The notes: generated by a model not told the origin, from the letters alone. A stretch of 64,000 nt of DNA from Aliiroseovarius sp. F47248L (GCF_023016085.1 NZ_JALKBF010000001.1:1550001-1614000), one strand, 5' to 3'; positions 45,545 to 54,906 are shown, numbered from the stretch's first letter. Program-made: numbers and translations.

Positions 45545-45836
45545 GCGCCACACGCCGGTCATTGCGCGTCTTGAGCGCCGCAAACACGGTCAACATACAG
45601 TCGACATAATCTGGGTCGTTAAGAAAAGGTTCAGCCGAACGTGGCAGGGACATCGCAACCGAACCAAGACTTCCGTTGCCCCAATCAGGATGCGCGTGGC
45701 CCAGCGCCAACCGGTACCTGTCCGCCGCTTCAGCGCGGTTCAGCATTTCCAGCATGGCACCGGGCCGTTTGCGGACCGGAAGCGCAAGAAGCGCGCAACC
45801 GGCGGCCATGACATCTCCGGGCAAGACAGGACGCAT
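45525..45836 (-). CDS. Small conserved protein at the 3' end of the GTA cluster (gp16 position)
   Basis: A 103-aa protein starting 3 nt after the megatron stop codon, so probably the last GTA operon gene. It has a hydrophobic N-terminal stretch with CALLALPVRKRPG, then LNRAEAADRYRLALGHAHPDWGNGSLGSVAMS. No catalytic motif is seen and no function is known. The position corresponds to the gene downstream of gp15 in related clusters. It converges on the DksA-like gene. Confidence 0.7.
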   Translation of the reverse strand: MRPVLPGDVMAAGCALLALPVRKRPGAMLEMLNRAEAADRYRLALGHAHPDWGNGSLGSVAMSLPRSAEPFLNDPDYVDCMLTVFAALKTRNDRRVALTRLRN

Positions 45837-45839
45837 GGT

Positions 45840-48800
45840 TTACAGCGCCACATCCAGTTGCGCATACGGTCCGGGGCCGAACCGGTCCGAGACCTGCGCC
45901 ACCTCAACAACATAGGAACCATTGACAAGATCCGCCGTACGCATCATCGCGTCGTAACTCCATTCCGGGGCTACCACTTCGACCTCTCGCTTGACCGTCC
46001 CGCCGTCGATCACTCGCAGGCGGTAGCGTTCGGACGCCTCACCCAGTGGCACATCGCCCTCGCCCCAAGTGTCACCGTCGATCCTGCTGCGTCTGATCCA
46101 GTGGATCATGTGCGCACCGGCGGCATCACGCGCCGAAAGGTGGACGGGGGCATACGGACGTAGACCGATCCCCTTGAAGGCATGGACCTGATGCAGGAAT
46201 GACGGGTCTGACAGAGGCTTACGTGCGGGCCCGATCCGGTAGTGCCGGTTCAAGCCGCGCGCCGAGGAAGCCAGTCCAACCTGCGCCTGATGCCCACCCA
46301 ACAACACGAAATAACTGCCAACCGGCCATGTCTGCGGAACAGCCGCATCGGTGCCTACTTGCCCGCGAAGCCGCAAGGTCAGGTCATATGTGCGATCGCC
46401 CACCAGTTCTGCCCCGGCAAACTGGAACACTTCCCAGTTGTCCAGGCTGCCATCACCGATCACGGCCACGTTCGCGCCGTTCAACAAGTCGTCAATGGAA
46501 CAGGCAGACAGTGCTCCGTCGGTCAGTGAAACCCTCACGGCCGGGCCACGGTCGATCATGCCGGATTGCGCGTGCTCCAGCACCGTTTGTGTCACGCCGA
46601 CAATCGACGGGTCTGTAATCATTCGGTTCACAGCATAGCCGTTATCAGTGACAGAGCTATAAAGCGCGACACGTCCCGGCCATGGCCTGGCCGCCACAGC
46701 GATACGCGGTTGGTGCGGCACCTCATCCCCGGTCAAAAGCGGCAAATCCATGAACAGCGGAAACACCGGCGCTGGCGGGATATAAGGTTTTACCGCCGGA
46801 GCGGGCTCAACACTGTCTGCTGGTTGGAACAATCCTGGTTCGACCCGCACAGCGCGCAAGGTCTGCACACCAGTATGATCCACGTGATCAACCCGGTATT
46901 GCTCGGTCCCCGCGTCAGTCGTCAGCTCAATCACATCGCCCGCGCCCTTTGACAACTCGGATGGTGGCAGCGCAAAGGTCGCCTTGTCGCGGGCCACGCG
47001 GGCTTCGGACAACCAGCGTTCGACGATTGTCCGAGCCTCGACGCGCGTTAGAATCAACGGAATCTCTGAGACTGCGACAGAGCGGCTGGTTTCATCCGGG
47101 AATGTCGCCTCGACCGACCGCACGTCGTAATCGCCCGCCCCTTCGACATAGGTCAGACGGATCCGTCCCGCGATCTCGGCTTCCGGATCTCTCACTCGTT
47201 CCAGCGTGGTATCGCGATCCGACGACAATGCCATTTTGTTCGGATCAAGCATGTGATCGGACCGTCCGGTCCGCGTTTTGAAGACAAGCACTCCTTCGCG
47301 TTCCATCACTTCAAAGCCATAAGCCAACATCAGGGGTTGCAACGCCGCCCGCGCCCCACCGACCTGATCGACGATATAGCCACGCACCAGACCATAAAGC
47401 TTCGAGACATCGTAGCGCGTCACACCTGACCGTTCGCAGATTTCAGCAACGACAGAGGCCAGCGAGCGTGCAGAAACTCGCCCGTTCAGCCAATGGCCGC
47501 GGTCATAATTCGCCCCGTCACTCCAAAGCCCCTTGCGATTGGGAAACTGCGGAAAGGGACGGGCATCCCAGGCCCACACATGCGCACGCGACATATCCAA
47601 CATTTGCACACCCGTCGCACTGTGGGTCGAATTGTTTTCGGCCTGCCCCCAATACTCATACATAGCCCGCAGATACTGCGCCTGTATCAGGTCATCCCGA
47701 CGCCCGTTCGAGTAGCGCGGCTTTGAACTTTCCGAGCTTTTGGGATCCAGAAACTTGTTGGGCTGGTTGGTGCCTTTGTCTATCGCCGCACAACCAAGTT
47801 CGGTAAACCAGAACGGCTTTGATCCCGGCAACCAAGCGGTTGGATCGCTGTCGCGTATACCGGCCACACGATTGTGGTGTGACCGCTCCCACCAATTGCG
47901 CAAATCCTTGTAGCGATAAACCCATGGTTCACCATGCGCGTCATCTGTGATGGGGGTACGGATTTGAAGCGCCCGGGCATCTGGTGTCTTGTAATACCAA
48001 TCATACCCCTCTCCGCCTTGGATGTTGGACTGAAGATAGGCGAGGTCATAGATCGACCCGTGATGGGCGTCCGCATGGTCAAACCCGTCGCGCCAATCGG
48101 AAAGTGGCATGTAATTGTCGATGCCGATGAAGTCGATCTGAGGATGGCTCCAAAGAGGGTCCAAGTGATAGAACACATCCCCCGACCCGTCCTGCGGATG
48201 ATATCCAAAATACTCGGACCAATCAGCGGCATACGAAATCTTAGTCCCCGCTCCAAGGATCGCGCGCACATCCTGTACCAACGCGATCAGGTGATCGACC
48301 ACTGGAAAGCTGTTTCCGGGGCCGCGAATTTGCGTCAGTGCCCGCAGTTCGGATCCGATCAAGAACGCGTCGACCCCACCAGCAGCCGCACAAAGATGGG
48401 CGTAATGGAGGACAAACCGACGATAAGAAAATCCAGCCGGGCCTGAATAACTGACACCATTTTTTGTTACTGTGAAATCCCCCGGCTGGGCATTGCCAAA
48501 GAAAGCATCCACCTGTGCCACTGCACCAGCGGTGCCATCCGGAGAAGCAACATGGCCCGGCGCGTAAGAGGTCGTGATCCGACCGCGCCAGGGCAGCACA
48601 GCTTGCCCCAGATTACCACTCCACGGGTCGGGCAACATGTTGTCTTTCATCTGCTCCATCAGGATGAACGGGTAAAATGTAGCCTTGCGCCCGTCATCAG
48701 ACGCCATCACAATCGCTTCCATCACGGCACGATCGGACGGGGTTCCGCCATAGATCGGGCGCCCCTTATCGTCTTTCGGCACAAGACCCGCCTGCCCTCG

Positions 48801-49763
48801 GCTCAGTCCCGACACACTCCACGGCATGTTATGACCATCCACCTCGTGCTGTTCAACACGAGGACGGATACGGCAATTGCCACAGCGCAGATCGTCACCA
48901 AACCACGACACAACAAGGGCGGTATTACGGCAGTTGGGCATTTCCTGCCGCATCATACGATAAGAGGTCTTGAAATCGGTCCACCCGGATGGCGTGTTCA
49001 TGTTCGACCCCTCGACCGCGCCGGGGGCGCTTTTATAGAAGACGGGCGTGGTGGCCAAAGAATATTCACCCGTGCCGGGGATCAGCGCGACGGCACGCGT
49101 GCCTCGCGCCACTTCCTTGGGTTGGTCCCGTTGCTCGGGGCGGAAAACTTCGAAACTGAACTGGGGCACTCGGTTGCCAAACTGGCCCAACGACAGATCC
49201 TCGATCACGACATAGGCGACGCCGCGATACGCCGGTGCCTTGCCCGCACCTTTCACAGCCTCGATTTTTGGATCCGCAAGCTGGGTTTCCGTGCCGCGGT
49301 AAACGCGCATATTCAGATCGTTGCGCGATACTTCATTTCCATCCGCCCAGATTCGACCAACACGGGTGATTTCACCCTCGCACAACGCAATCGCAAGGCT
49401 GATCGAATAGCTATAGGTTGTCACTTCGGGTTCGGGCGGCGATGGCATCCCCTTGCCTCCGCCGCCCCCGGTCGTTGTAATCGATTCCTTGAAGCGCGTG
49501 GCCCAGATCACCTGCCCCCCCAACCGGGCGCAGCCAAAGACCATCGGAATCGCCGCCCCTTCCGAAGCACCCGTCAGGCGCATCCGGTCGACCTTGCCAG
49601 TTTCGACAGGCTCGGACCCTTCCCCCAGAATGCGACTATCAATGACTTGCCCGACTGTCGCGCCGATTGCCTTTCCAATCACCACGGACGACAGGCCCAG
49701 AACGCCGCCACCAATCGAGGCCCCGGCAGCTGCACCGACTGCGGATAGTAAGATCGTTGCCAT
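45840..49763 (-). CDS. GTA megatron protein gp15 (baseplate/host specificity)
   Basis: A 1307-aa tail-tip protein. A glycine-rich N-terminal part (ASIGGGVLGLSSVVIGKAIG) precedes GGGGGKG and EVTTYSYSISLAIALCEGEI, a motif common to phage tail-tip proteins. A large TIM-barrel-like domain follows (about 430-750, KISYAADWSEYFGYHPQDGS, FWFTELGCAAIDKG), then a phage tail-3 type region and beta-rich C-terminal domains. In the R. capsulatus particle this protein forms the baseplate end that contacts and penetrates the recipient envelope. Its ATG overlaps the gp14 stop by 1 nt. Confidence 0.95.
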   Translation of the reverse strand: MATILLSAVGAAAGASIGGGVLGLSSVVIGKAIGATVGQVIDSRILGEGSEPVETGKVDRMRLTGASEGAAIPMVFGCARLGGQVIWATRFKESITTTGGGGGKGMPSPPEPEVTTYSYSISLAIALCEGEITRVGRIWADGNEVSRNDLNMRVYRGTETQLADPKIEAVKGAGKAPAYRGVAYVVIEDLSLGQFGNRVPQFSFEVFRPEQRDQPKEVARGTRAVALIPGTGEYSLATTPVFYKSAPGAVEGSNMNTPSGWTDFKTSYRMMRQEMPNCRNTALVVSWFGDDLRCGNCRIRPRVEQHEVDGHNMPWSVSGLSRGQAGLVPKDDKGRPIYGGTPSDRAVMEAIVMASDDGRKATFYPFILMEQMKDNMLPDPWSGNLGQAVLPWRGRITTSYAPGHVASPDGTAGAVAQVDAFFGNAQPGDFTVTKNGVSYSGPAGFSYRRFVLHYAHLCAAAGGVDAFLIGSELRALTQIRGPGNSFPVVDHLIALVQDVRAILGAGTKISYAADWSEYFGYHPQDGSGDVFYHLDPLWSHPQIDFIGIDNYMPLSDWRDGFDHADAHHGSIYDLAYLQSNIQGGEGYDWYYKTPDARALQIRTPITDDAHGEPWVYRYKDLRNWWERSHHNRVAGIRDSDPTAWLPGSKPFWFTELGCAAIDKGTNQPNKFLDPKSSESSKPRYSNGRRDDLIQAQYLRAMYEYWGQAENNSTHSATGVQMLDMSRAHVWAWDARPFPQFPNRKGLWSDGANYDRGHWLNGRVSARSLASVVAEICERSGVTRYDVSKLYGLVRGYIVDQVGGARAALQPLMLAYGFEVMEREGVLVFKTRTGRSDHMLDPNKMALSSDRDTTLERVRDPEAEIAGRIRLTYVEGAGDYDVRSVEATFPDETSRSVAVSEIPLILTRVEARTIVERWLSEARVARDKATFALPPSELSKGAGDVIELTTDAGTEQYRVDHVDHTGVQTLRAVRVEPGLFQPADSVEPAPAVKPYIPPAPVFPLFMDLPLLTGDEVPHQPRIAVAARPWPGRVALYSSVTDNGYAVNRMITDPSIVGVTQTVLEHAQSGMIDRGPAVRVSLTDGALSACSIDDLLNGANVAVIGDGSLDNWEVFQFAGAELVGDRTYDLTLRLRGQVGTDAAVPQTWPVGSYFVLLGGHQAQVGLASSARGLNRHYRIGPARKPLSDPSFLHQVHAFKGIGLRPYAPVHLSARDAAGAHMIHWIRRSRIDGDTWGEGDVPLGEASERYRLRVIDGGTVKREVEVVAPEWSYDAMMRTADLVNGSYVVEVAQVSDRFGPGPYAQLDVAL

Positions 49764-50209
49764 CAGTTGATCCTTTCAGGAAATGCAAAACACGCCACGA
49801 TGCGGCGGGCCCATGGGTCTGATAATGAGTTTTCGATTACGCCATGCCCCGAGTAGGCGTGAATAAAAGTTGGGGAAATGTCAGCGCGGGTCAGAATGCC
49901 CAGATGTTTGGCGACCGCGCCGCCCTGCATCCGAAACAGCAGCACGTCGCCGGGCCGGGCATTCGGGATTGGACGCTCAACCAGATGCTTGCGGGCAGCA
50001 TCCCATAGAACTTCGACCTGTGCCGCTTCGGACCAGTCAGCCGTGTAGGCGGGCACCAAAGCAGGCTCGCCGCCCAACACCGCACGCCATATGCCCCGGA
50101 TCAGCCCAAGACAATCGCACCCACCACCCCGGAACGAGGCTTGGTGCACATAAGGCGTGCCAAGCCAGCACCGAGCCTCAGACACAATGTCCTTCTGCAA
50201 ACTGGTCAT
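49763..50209 (-). CDS. GTA gp14, NlpC/P60-type cell-wall peptidase
   Basis: A 148-aa NlpC/P60 hydrolase. The nucleophile is likely C33 in GGGCDCLGLIRGIWR; H102 (KHLGIL) and a following polar residue complete the triad. It sits in the tail tip and should open the recipient's peptidoglycan. The ATG at 50209 matches the family (MTSLQKDIVSEARCWLGTPY); a longer frame to 50323 overlaps gp13. Stop and start overlap with gp15 by 1 nt. Confidence 0.92.
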   Translation of the reverse strand: MTSLQKDIVSEARCWLGTPYVHQASFRGGGCDCLGLIRGIWRAVLGGEPALVPAYTADWSEAAQVEVLWDAARKHLVERPIPNARPGDVLLFRMQGGAVAKHLGILTRADISPTFIHAYSGHGVIENSLSDPWARRIVACFAFPERIN

Positions 50210-50210
50210 T

Positions 50211-51173
50211 TCAATCACCAGCGTTAGGGAAGAATGGGTTGGTGTCGTCCCCGCCCAGCACCGACCAATCTGGCAACTCGTTTGTCTCGCGCGCATCGCT
50301 GCCATCGTTCTTTCCATGCCCAACCGGGTAGGACATCAACCAGTCTTCGCCGGGGATGTCTGGAAAGCCGCGAAAATTGCGGAAGTTGTTGAACTTGACC
50401 CGGCAGGTTGTCGAAAGCTTGTCACAGCCTGCTTCCAGACGAACCATGTCACCCGGTTCCACGCACGCGCGAATGGATTCCCACAACTCGATGGTCCGAT
50501 TGCCTTCCGTGCCCTTGCGGTCATTCTTTATGAGACCAGTCAGATTCTTGGCCGCGCCGGTCAACACAGTGAACTTGCCACGCTCGAACCAGCGATTTGG
50601 ATAAAGCGCCATATTGGCAAACTGAAACGTGGTTACGTCCGTGTTTTCACCCACAGCAATGTCCAGCTGATATCCGGACTGGTTCAGATTGAACCGGCAC
50701 GCGCCGTCGCCCAGAACCGCTGAACAGGGCATCTGATAGACGCGGCCCTGCGGCTGGTTTAGTTTTTCTGACAATCCATTCAGCTCGGCCCGAAACCCAC
50801 CGGCTTCGCGCGCAAGCTCACCCACGGTGCCACGAAAACGTAGATACCGCTGACTTGTGTCGTTCCAGTTGACCAGCCATGCTTCCACCTCGGCGCCGTC
50901 ATACCGGCCCGCGCGAATGTCTTTTTCAGTGATCGAGGCATCGTTAAGAACGCCCAATGCTTCTGTGTTATCAACGGACAGACCGGTGGTTTGGCTCAAC
51001 GCATGGGCTGTCATCCCGGTGTCTGCACGATATGAAACACCGTCAATCGTCAGATCCAGATCGTGATCGGTGAATCCATGCACGACGCCGTCACGCCGCA
51101 TGACTTTCCAACACCTTGCGATCGTGGTGACGCCTTGCCCCAGATGGGCTTCAAACTCAGCAGACAACGCCAT
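50211..51173 (-). CDS. GTA gp13, hub protein (DUF2163)
   Basis: A 320-aa tail hub protein with an N-terminal DUF2163 region (CWKVMRRDGVVHGFTDHDLDL) and a C-terminal phage_BR0599-type region. Four cysteines are arranged in two pairs (C150/C159 and C250/C257, in GCDKLSTTCRVKFNN and MPCSAVLGDGACRF), which fit the iron-sulfur ligands reported for the homologous hub of the R. capsulatus particle. It overlaps gp12 by 1 nt and ends one base before gp14 begins. Confidence 0.93.
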   Translation of the reverse strand: MALSAEFEAHLGQGVTTIARCWKVMRRDGVVHGFTDHDLDLTIDGVSYRADTGMTAHALSQTTGLSVDNTEALGVLNDASITEKDIRAGRYDGAEVEAWLVNWNDTSQRYLRFRGTVGELAREAGGFRAELNGLSEKLNQPQGRVYQMPCSAVLGDGACRFNLNQSGYQLDIAVGENTDVTTFQFANMALYPNRWFERGKFTVLTGAAKNLTGLIKNDRKGTEGNRTIELWESIRACVEPGDMVRLEAGCDKLSTTCRVKFNNFRNFRGFPDIPGEDWLMSYPVGHGKNDGSDARETNELPDWSVLGGDDTNPFFPNAGD

Positions 51174-51805
51174 CAGACCCGTACCTCCACCACTGGAACA
51201 TTTGGCGCGTCACCGGCCTGAAACGAGGCAACGGACGTATGGATGCGGTCGGTATCAAATCGAACTGGCACGTCAAACTCATAGCCTGCCGTAACCTCTG
51301 CGCCAGTTTCCGGCGCGGTCATGAAGGTCACGTTCCCGGTGGCGTAATCCACCGTGAAATGTGTGCCTTCGCTCAGCGGATCGCCCTTCAGGCCCAGCTT
51401 CACCGTGCCGTCAACCGGCTTTTGAATGGGGCGTGCATAGGTCTGCTCTCCTGATCGATAGGTCTTGATCAGTGGAAACTCGACCGTTTCCCCATCCCCC
51501 CAGGCAATGATCTGATCGGTGTATTCTGGGGATTTCGACGGCAGACTGCTTTTAAAGTCGGACCAGTCTTTCCAGCGAAACCCGACGAGCTGACCGCGCC
51601 GTGCCTCGAAGAACGAGATCAGCGTTTCCACATCGTCGAGCGACCGCATCCCGATGCCCGCATCATAGCGGCGGCGGGAATGCTCCCACGGGGTGTTGCG
51701 TTCCTCGAACCCATTGGCCAGCGTTACAACCTCGGTGCGCCGTTCCGGGCCACCAACGGACCCAAAGCTCAGATTTGCCGGAAACCGGACCTCGTGAAAA
51801 GACAT
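51173..51805 (-). CDS. GTA gp12, distal tail protein (DUF2460)
   Basis: A 210-aa DUF2460 protein: MSFHEVRFPANLSFGSVGGPERRTEVVTL-type start, HSRRRYDAGIGMRSLDDVETLISFFEARRGQLVGFRWKDWSD, and a C-terminal GYEFDVPVRFDTDRI. DUF2460 proteins form the ring joining tail tube to hub. TAGGAGGGTTTCCCC is a good ribosome-binding site; the 32-nt gap after gp11 is the largest in this half of the operon. Confidence 0.93.
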   Translation of the reverse strand: MSFHEVRFPANLSFGSVGGPERRTEVVTLANGFEERNTPWEHSRRRYDAGIGMRSLDDVETLISFFEARRGQLVGFRWKDWSDFKSSLPSKSPEYTDQIIAWGDGETVEFPLIKTYRSGEQTYARPIQKPVDGTVKLGLKGDPLSEGTHFTVDYATGNVTFMTAPETGAEVTAGYEFDVPVRFDTDRIHTSVASFQAGDAPNVPVVEVRV

Positions 51806-51837
51806 GGGGAAACCCTCCTAGGTTCGAAATGACTGGG

Positions 51838-52491
51838 TTAACGGTGGCGTTGGCCACGTGACAGCGCGCGCGACATTTGCGCGGCGATCTGGCTTTGCGA
51901 CCGCCTGAACCCTTCGACGTCAGGGGTCGAAATGTTCATGGTGATGTTGACGGGACGACCAGCGCCCCCGGCCTGCACGCCCAATCGGCCATCCGCCCCA
52001 CGCGCCAGCGGCATGATCGCCTCTGGGCCCGCCTCGCCCATCAGGCCGGTGGCGCCACGCATCGGAAACGTTGTTGCGCTAGAAACCACGCCGCCCTTGG
52101 CAAATGGCACCACACGTCCCTGTGCAAAAGCCCCACCCTTTTCAAACGGCAGGAAGGCATTGGTCATGGCCCCGACCGCCTGCCCCAGAATGTCGCCGAA
52201 ATGTCCCGTGACGGGCTTGATCGCCGCGTTATAGGCCGCCTGCGACATGGATTGCGCCACGCCCTTCAGGGCATCCGACAGTTTCATGCCGTCGAAAACC
52301 AATCCATCAAACGCCTTGCGCAACCCCGACGAGATGCCCGAGGACAAGGTGTTCACATCCGCGCTCAGATCCGAGACTGTCGAATGCATCCCCTTCAGTT
52401 CAAACACGAACCCTGCGGTCATCGCCTGCGCACCGCCCAGGGCTGTTTCCAACGCATCCAGTTGTTCATCAAAGCTGTCCAGACCGTTCAT
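51838..52491 (-). CDS. GTA gp11, short tail tape-measure protein
   Basis: A 217-aa tape-measure protein, very short compared with phage versions of 700-1500 residues, consistent with the short GTA tail. The middle has an alpha-helical segment (about 30-100) and the C-terminal part shows the conserved FAKGGVVSSATTFPMRGATG and GLMGEAGPEAIMPLARG motifs of the family. AAAGGAGACCCCGA precedes the ATG at 52491. It overlaps the tail chaperone gene by 4 nt (ATGA). Confidence 0.9.
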   Translation of the reverse strand: MNGLDSFDEQLDALETALGGAQAMTAGFVFELKGMHSTVSDLSADVNTLSSGISSGLRKAFDGLVFDGMKLSDALKGVAQSMSQAAYNAAIKPVTGHFGDILGQAVGAMTNAFLPFEKGGAFAQGRVVPFAKGGVVSSATTFPMRGATGLMGEAGPEAIMPLARGADGRLGVQAGGAGRPVNITMNISTPDVEGFRRSQSQIAAQMSRALSRGQRHR

Positions 52492-52709
52492 TCGGGGTCT
52501 CCTTTCACCCGGCGACTTGGCGTATCCGGGAACGCCTGCGCCAATTCCTCCAGCCGCGCCCGCAGGCACGGCGCGGGTTGATCATCCAGCCCGGCCATCA
52601 CAATCAGCTCGACCGGGGTGAGCGCCCAGAACTGATCCGGGCGCAGCCCAAGCCGCCCCAGCCCAAGCCGCATCAGGCCGGGCCAGTCAAAGGCGGAACA
52701 GGTGCTCAC
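52488..52709 (-). CDS. GTA phage tail assembly chaperone-like protein
   Basis: A 73-aa protein of the small Phage_TAC type found between gp10 and gp11 in Rhodobacterales GTA clusters: DWPGLMRLGLGRLGLRPDQFWALTPVEL. It probably coats the tape measure during tail assembly. The start codon is GTG (52707-52709), overlapping the gp10 stop (GTGA); the end overlaps gp11 by 4 nt. No frameshift-fusion signal of the lambda G/GT kind was seen. Confidence 0.85.
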   Translation of the reverse strand: MSTCSAFDWPGLMRLGLGRLGLRPDQFWALTPVELIVMAGLDDQPAPCLRARLEELAQAFPDTPSRRVKGDPE

Positions 52710-53038
52710 GATTGCAGCTCACTGTCCGTGGGCGTGGCAAAGGCACGGCTCAGAATCTGTCCCGCCGCCTGCGCGGCACGCACCGGGCCACCGGCAATCT
52801 CGGCCGCCAGCAGATCCTGCGCGCGCCCTCGCCAGCCGCCGCCCCGCAATCCGGCAACAATCAACGCCAGCACATCCCGGCTTGAGAACGCACCGCGTTC
52901 AAACCGTTCGACCAACGCGATGATCGTATCCTCGCCAAGTTGCGCCTCAAGCTCGGCCAGCGCGCCCAGTGTCAACTTCATGACATGCGCCGTGCCGTCG
53001 ATCTCTAACGTTACCTCTCCTGTCCAGGGATTTGCCAT
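52706..53038 (-). CDS. GTA gp10 family protein
   Basis: A 110-aa protein of the gene-transfer-agent gp10 family: MANPWTGEVTLEIDGTAHVM-type start, KLTLGALAELEAQLGEDTI and a DVLALIVAGLRGGGW helix. It resembles tail-assembly chaperone partners and is probably not in the finished particle. The ATG at 53036-53038 gives the family start; a GTG at 53042-53044 overlapping the gp9 stop is an alternative adding two residues. Confidence 0.88.
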   Translation of the reverse strand: MANPWTGEVTLEIDGTAHVMKLTLGALAELEAQLGEDTIIALVERFERGAFSSRDVLALIVAGLRGGGWRGRAQDLLAAEIAGGPVRAAQAAGQILSRAFATPTDSELQS

Positions 53039-53040
53039 GA

Positions 53041-53454
53041 TCACAGCGCCGTAAAGCTGAGTTCACCCGCCGACGCCATCGACAGCTCATACGTGGCCTC
53101 GCCGTTATGCGATCCCGCATATTCGACCGAAGTGATCATGAACGGTCCTTCGACCACGCCGAAACCGGGCACAATCACCTGGAAATCCGGCACCTCGTTG
53201 TCAAAAAAGATCTGCCGCGCCCGCTCGTCCGTGGTCGCATCCTTGAACACGCCCGAGCCCGAGATCGAGGCGGATTTCACACCAGCCCCGCCCAGCAACT
53301 CGCGCCAGCCACCGGTGCTTTCCAAACTTGTCACATCAACGCTTTCCGCGTTGAAACTCAGACGTGTGGCCCGAAGGCCCGCAATGGTCTCGAACACGCC
53401 GCTGCCGGTCATGTCGAGCTTGATCAAAAGGTCCTTGCCGTTTTGCGCAGCCAT
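53041..53454 (-). CDS. GTA gp9, major tail tube protein
   Basis: A 137-aa tail tube protein of the phage_tail_2 type: AAQNGKDLLIKLDMTGSGVF, ETIAGLRATRLSFNAESVDVT, GGWRELLGGAG and the C-terminal SHNGEATYELSMASAGELSFTAL. Hexamers stack to make the tube. TAACGGAGTGATCCC precedes the ATG. It is separated from gp8 by 22 nt and nearly abuts gp10. Confidence 0.93.
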   Translation of the reverse strand: MAAQNGKDLLIKLDMTGSGVFETIAGLRATRLSFNAESVDVTSLESTGGWRELLGGAGVKSASISGSGVFKDATTDERARQIFFDNEVPDFQVIVPGFGVVEGPFMITSVEYAGSHNGEATYELSMASAGELSFTAL

Positions 53455-53476
53455 GGGATCACTCCGTTATTAAGGG

Positions 53477-53887
53477 TTAGTCGTCTTGAACACGGGCGCG
53501 GAAGAACAGGTCGATCCGGCGCACATCCGCGTCCTCGACTCGACGCGCCCGCGCGCGATGGAAATTCAGGTAAACAAGCTGGCCACGCGCCAGGGGCAGC
53601 GCCGCATCCACCAGCGCATCACTAACAGCGGCGGCCACATCCTTGGCACTTTGAAACCCGGCTTCATCCGTCACCACGCTGACCGTGATGTCATGCAGGG
53701 CGCCATACCCGGTCATATCGGACCGCTCGCGCACATCCTCGGGGCCAAGGCTGACATAGGTGCCGGTGATGATGCCCGCAGGGACCGCGTCATAGATCGC
53801 ACCGGCCACGAGGGTCGACAGGGTCACATCCCCGGTCAGCCGTTGATAGACTGCCTGCTGCAAGGCGGCTGAAACACCATAGCTCAT
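53477..53887 (-). CDS. GTA gp8, tail terminator (DUF3168)
   Basis: A 136-aa DUF3168 protein: SYGVSAALQQAVYQRLTGD, AGAIYDAVPAG, YVSLGPEDVRERSD and the beta-strand VYLNFHRARARRVEDADVRRI. It caps the tail tube and joins it to the head. AGGAGGTGTCGGC is the ribosome-binding site for the ATG at 53887; the longer frame to 54118 is rejected because it overlaps gp7 fully. The ATGA overlap with gp7 is 4 nt. Confidence 0.93.
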   Translation of the reverse strand: MSYGVSAALQQAVYQRLTGDVTLSTLVAGAIYDAVPAGIITGTYVSLGPEDVRERSDMTGYGALHDITVSVVTDEAGFQSAKDVAAAVSDALVDAALPLARGQLVYLNFHRARARRVEDADVRRIDLFFRARVQDD

Positions 53888-54222
53888 GCCGACACCTCCT
53901 CTTGGGCAAAACAGGTCAGGTAGTGGGCGCCGGCATCGGCCTCGGTCACAGCCAGGATGCGAAACAGGCGCGATCCGGCGCGAAACCTCTGGTCGGGCTG
54001 GGGGCGCGACGGAGCACCATCGGGGGCGGCCCGCACCGTGATACGAAACGCGATGGTGGAGACAGTGGCAAACCCGGCGGCACGTTCGCGGCCCGTGCGG
54101 GGCGAGATTTCGGCCCACAGCTCTCCCAATGCCTGCCAGTTTTGCGTAAATCCCCCGGCCCCGTCCGGTGTGCGCACCGGCGCTTCAAGGGTTAGTTTGC
54201 GGTTCAGGACGGGTTGCTTCAT
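53884..54222 (-). CDS. GTA gp7, head-tail stopper protein
   Basis: A 112-aa phage head-tail joining protein: LNRKLTLEAPVRTPDGAGGF, WQALGELWAEISPRTGRE and RFRAGSRLFRILAVTEADAGAHYLTCFAQEE. It closes the portal-adaptor channel after DNA packaging. The start at 54222 overlaps gp6 by 4 nt (ATGA); an N-terminal extension to 54294 is not supported. Confidence 0.92.
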   Translation of the reverse strand: MKQPVLNRKLTLEAPVRTPDGAGGFTQNWQALGELWAEISPRTGRERAAGFATVSTIAFRITVRAAPDGAPSRPQPDQRFRAGSRLFRILAVTEADAGAHYLTCFAQEEVSA

Positions 54223-54830
54223 CGGCCACCCCCACCGCCAAACAGGCGCACGGTGCGATAGCGTTGGATCAACGCGGCAACCGCAGAAGGCCATTGGCTT
54301 TGTCCTATTGCAGTCCCACCCATATCAGAACGGTTTTCGTAGTAGGACGCAGCCAGCAGCATCACAGCCTGTGCCAGATCGGCAGGCATGTCCGCCCAAC
54401 TCGCACCAAACCCAGCCTCGAATGCGATTACCACCTGTCCACCCACCGGGATGGCTGGCAAACACAGGCCCGTCGACACCAATCGTGGCCGGTGCATATC
54501 GGGTTCCAACACATAGCGAGCCGTGTTGATCACCTCTTCTCCGCCAAGGCGGTCGATGATCTTCAGGCTGGTGATTTGGCTGACCGGGGCCACCGGCAAT
54601 GCCTGCGTGGCCAGATCGCGCCATGCGGTCAATGTCCAGGTAAAGCTGCGGGACAAAAGGATCTTGCCAGTACGCGCCTCGATGGCGGCAATCGCAGCCC
54701 TCAGATAGGATTCCAACACGGCATCCTGCACCCCGTCATCGGCAAACCCGGTGCCCAGCCGCAGGTGGTCCTTGAATTGGGCGACCGGAAGGACCGCGCC
54801 CGGCACAGTGGTCTGCTCGACTAACATCAT
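54219..54830 (-). CDS. GTA gp6, head-tail adaptor protein
   Basis: A 203-aa gp6-like head-tail connector: FKDHLRLGTGFADDGVQDAV, LESYLRAAIAAIEARTGK, SFTWTLTAWRD and the C-terminal MLLAASYYENR. It binds under the portal ring. The ATG is at 54828-54830 (a second ATG follows directly). A 168-nt non-coding gap with a hairpin separates it from the capsid gene, the only long gap inside the head module apart from that after gp2. Confidence 0.92.
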   Translation of the reverse strand: MMLVEQTTVPGAVLPVAQFKDHLRLGTGFADDGVQDAVLESYLRAAIAAIEARTGKILLSRSFTWTLTAWRDLATQALPVAPVSQITSLKIIDRLGGEEVINTARYVLEPDMHRPRLVSTGLCLPAIPVGGQVVIAFEAGFGASWADMPADLAQAVMLLAASYYENRSDMGGTAIGQSQWPSAVAALIQRYRTVRLFGGGGGR

Positions 54831-54885
54831 GGATCATCTCCGAAATTCGGGTCCCTCACGTCACTTGGGATAAGGTAGGCGCGCA

Positions 54886-54906
54886 CCGTCCGCGTTGCTC
54901 GGACGG
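54886..54906 (-). other. Hairpin in the capsid-adaptor intergenic gap of the GTA operon
   Basis: CCGTCCG (54886-54892) and CGGACGG (54900-54906) form a perfect 7-bp stem with a 7-nt loop inside the 168-nt gap between gp5 and gp6. A smaller GTCTC/GAGAC hairpin spans the gp5 stop codon. There is no U-tract. It may be an mRNA processing or stability element that lets capsid exceed the connector proteins. Confidence 0.5.

Noticed and set aside
48552..49748. 398-aa open frame opposite the GTA megatron gene
   Set aside because: Antisense shadow; the minus-strand gene has clear homology features and operon junctions, and the plus-strand translation is Arg/His/Pro-rich noise.
53477..54118. Longer 213-aa version of gp8
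   Set aside because: The extension overlaps nearly all of gp7, while an ATG at 53887 has AGGAGGTG upstream and gives the family-typical start.
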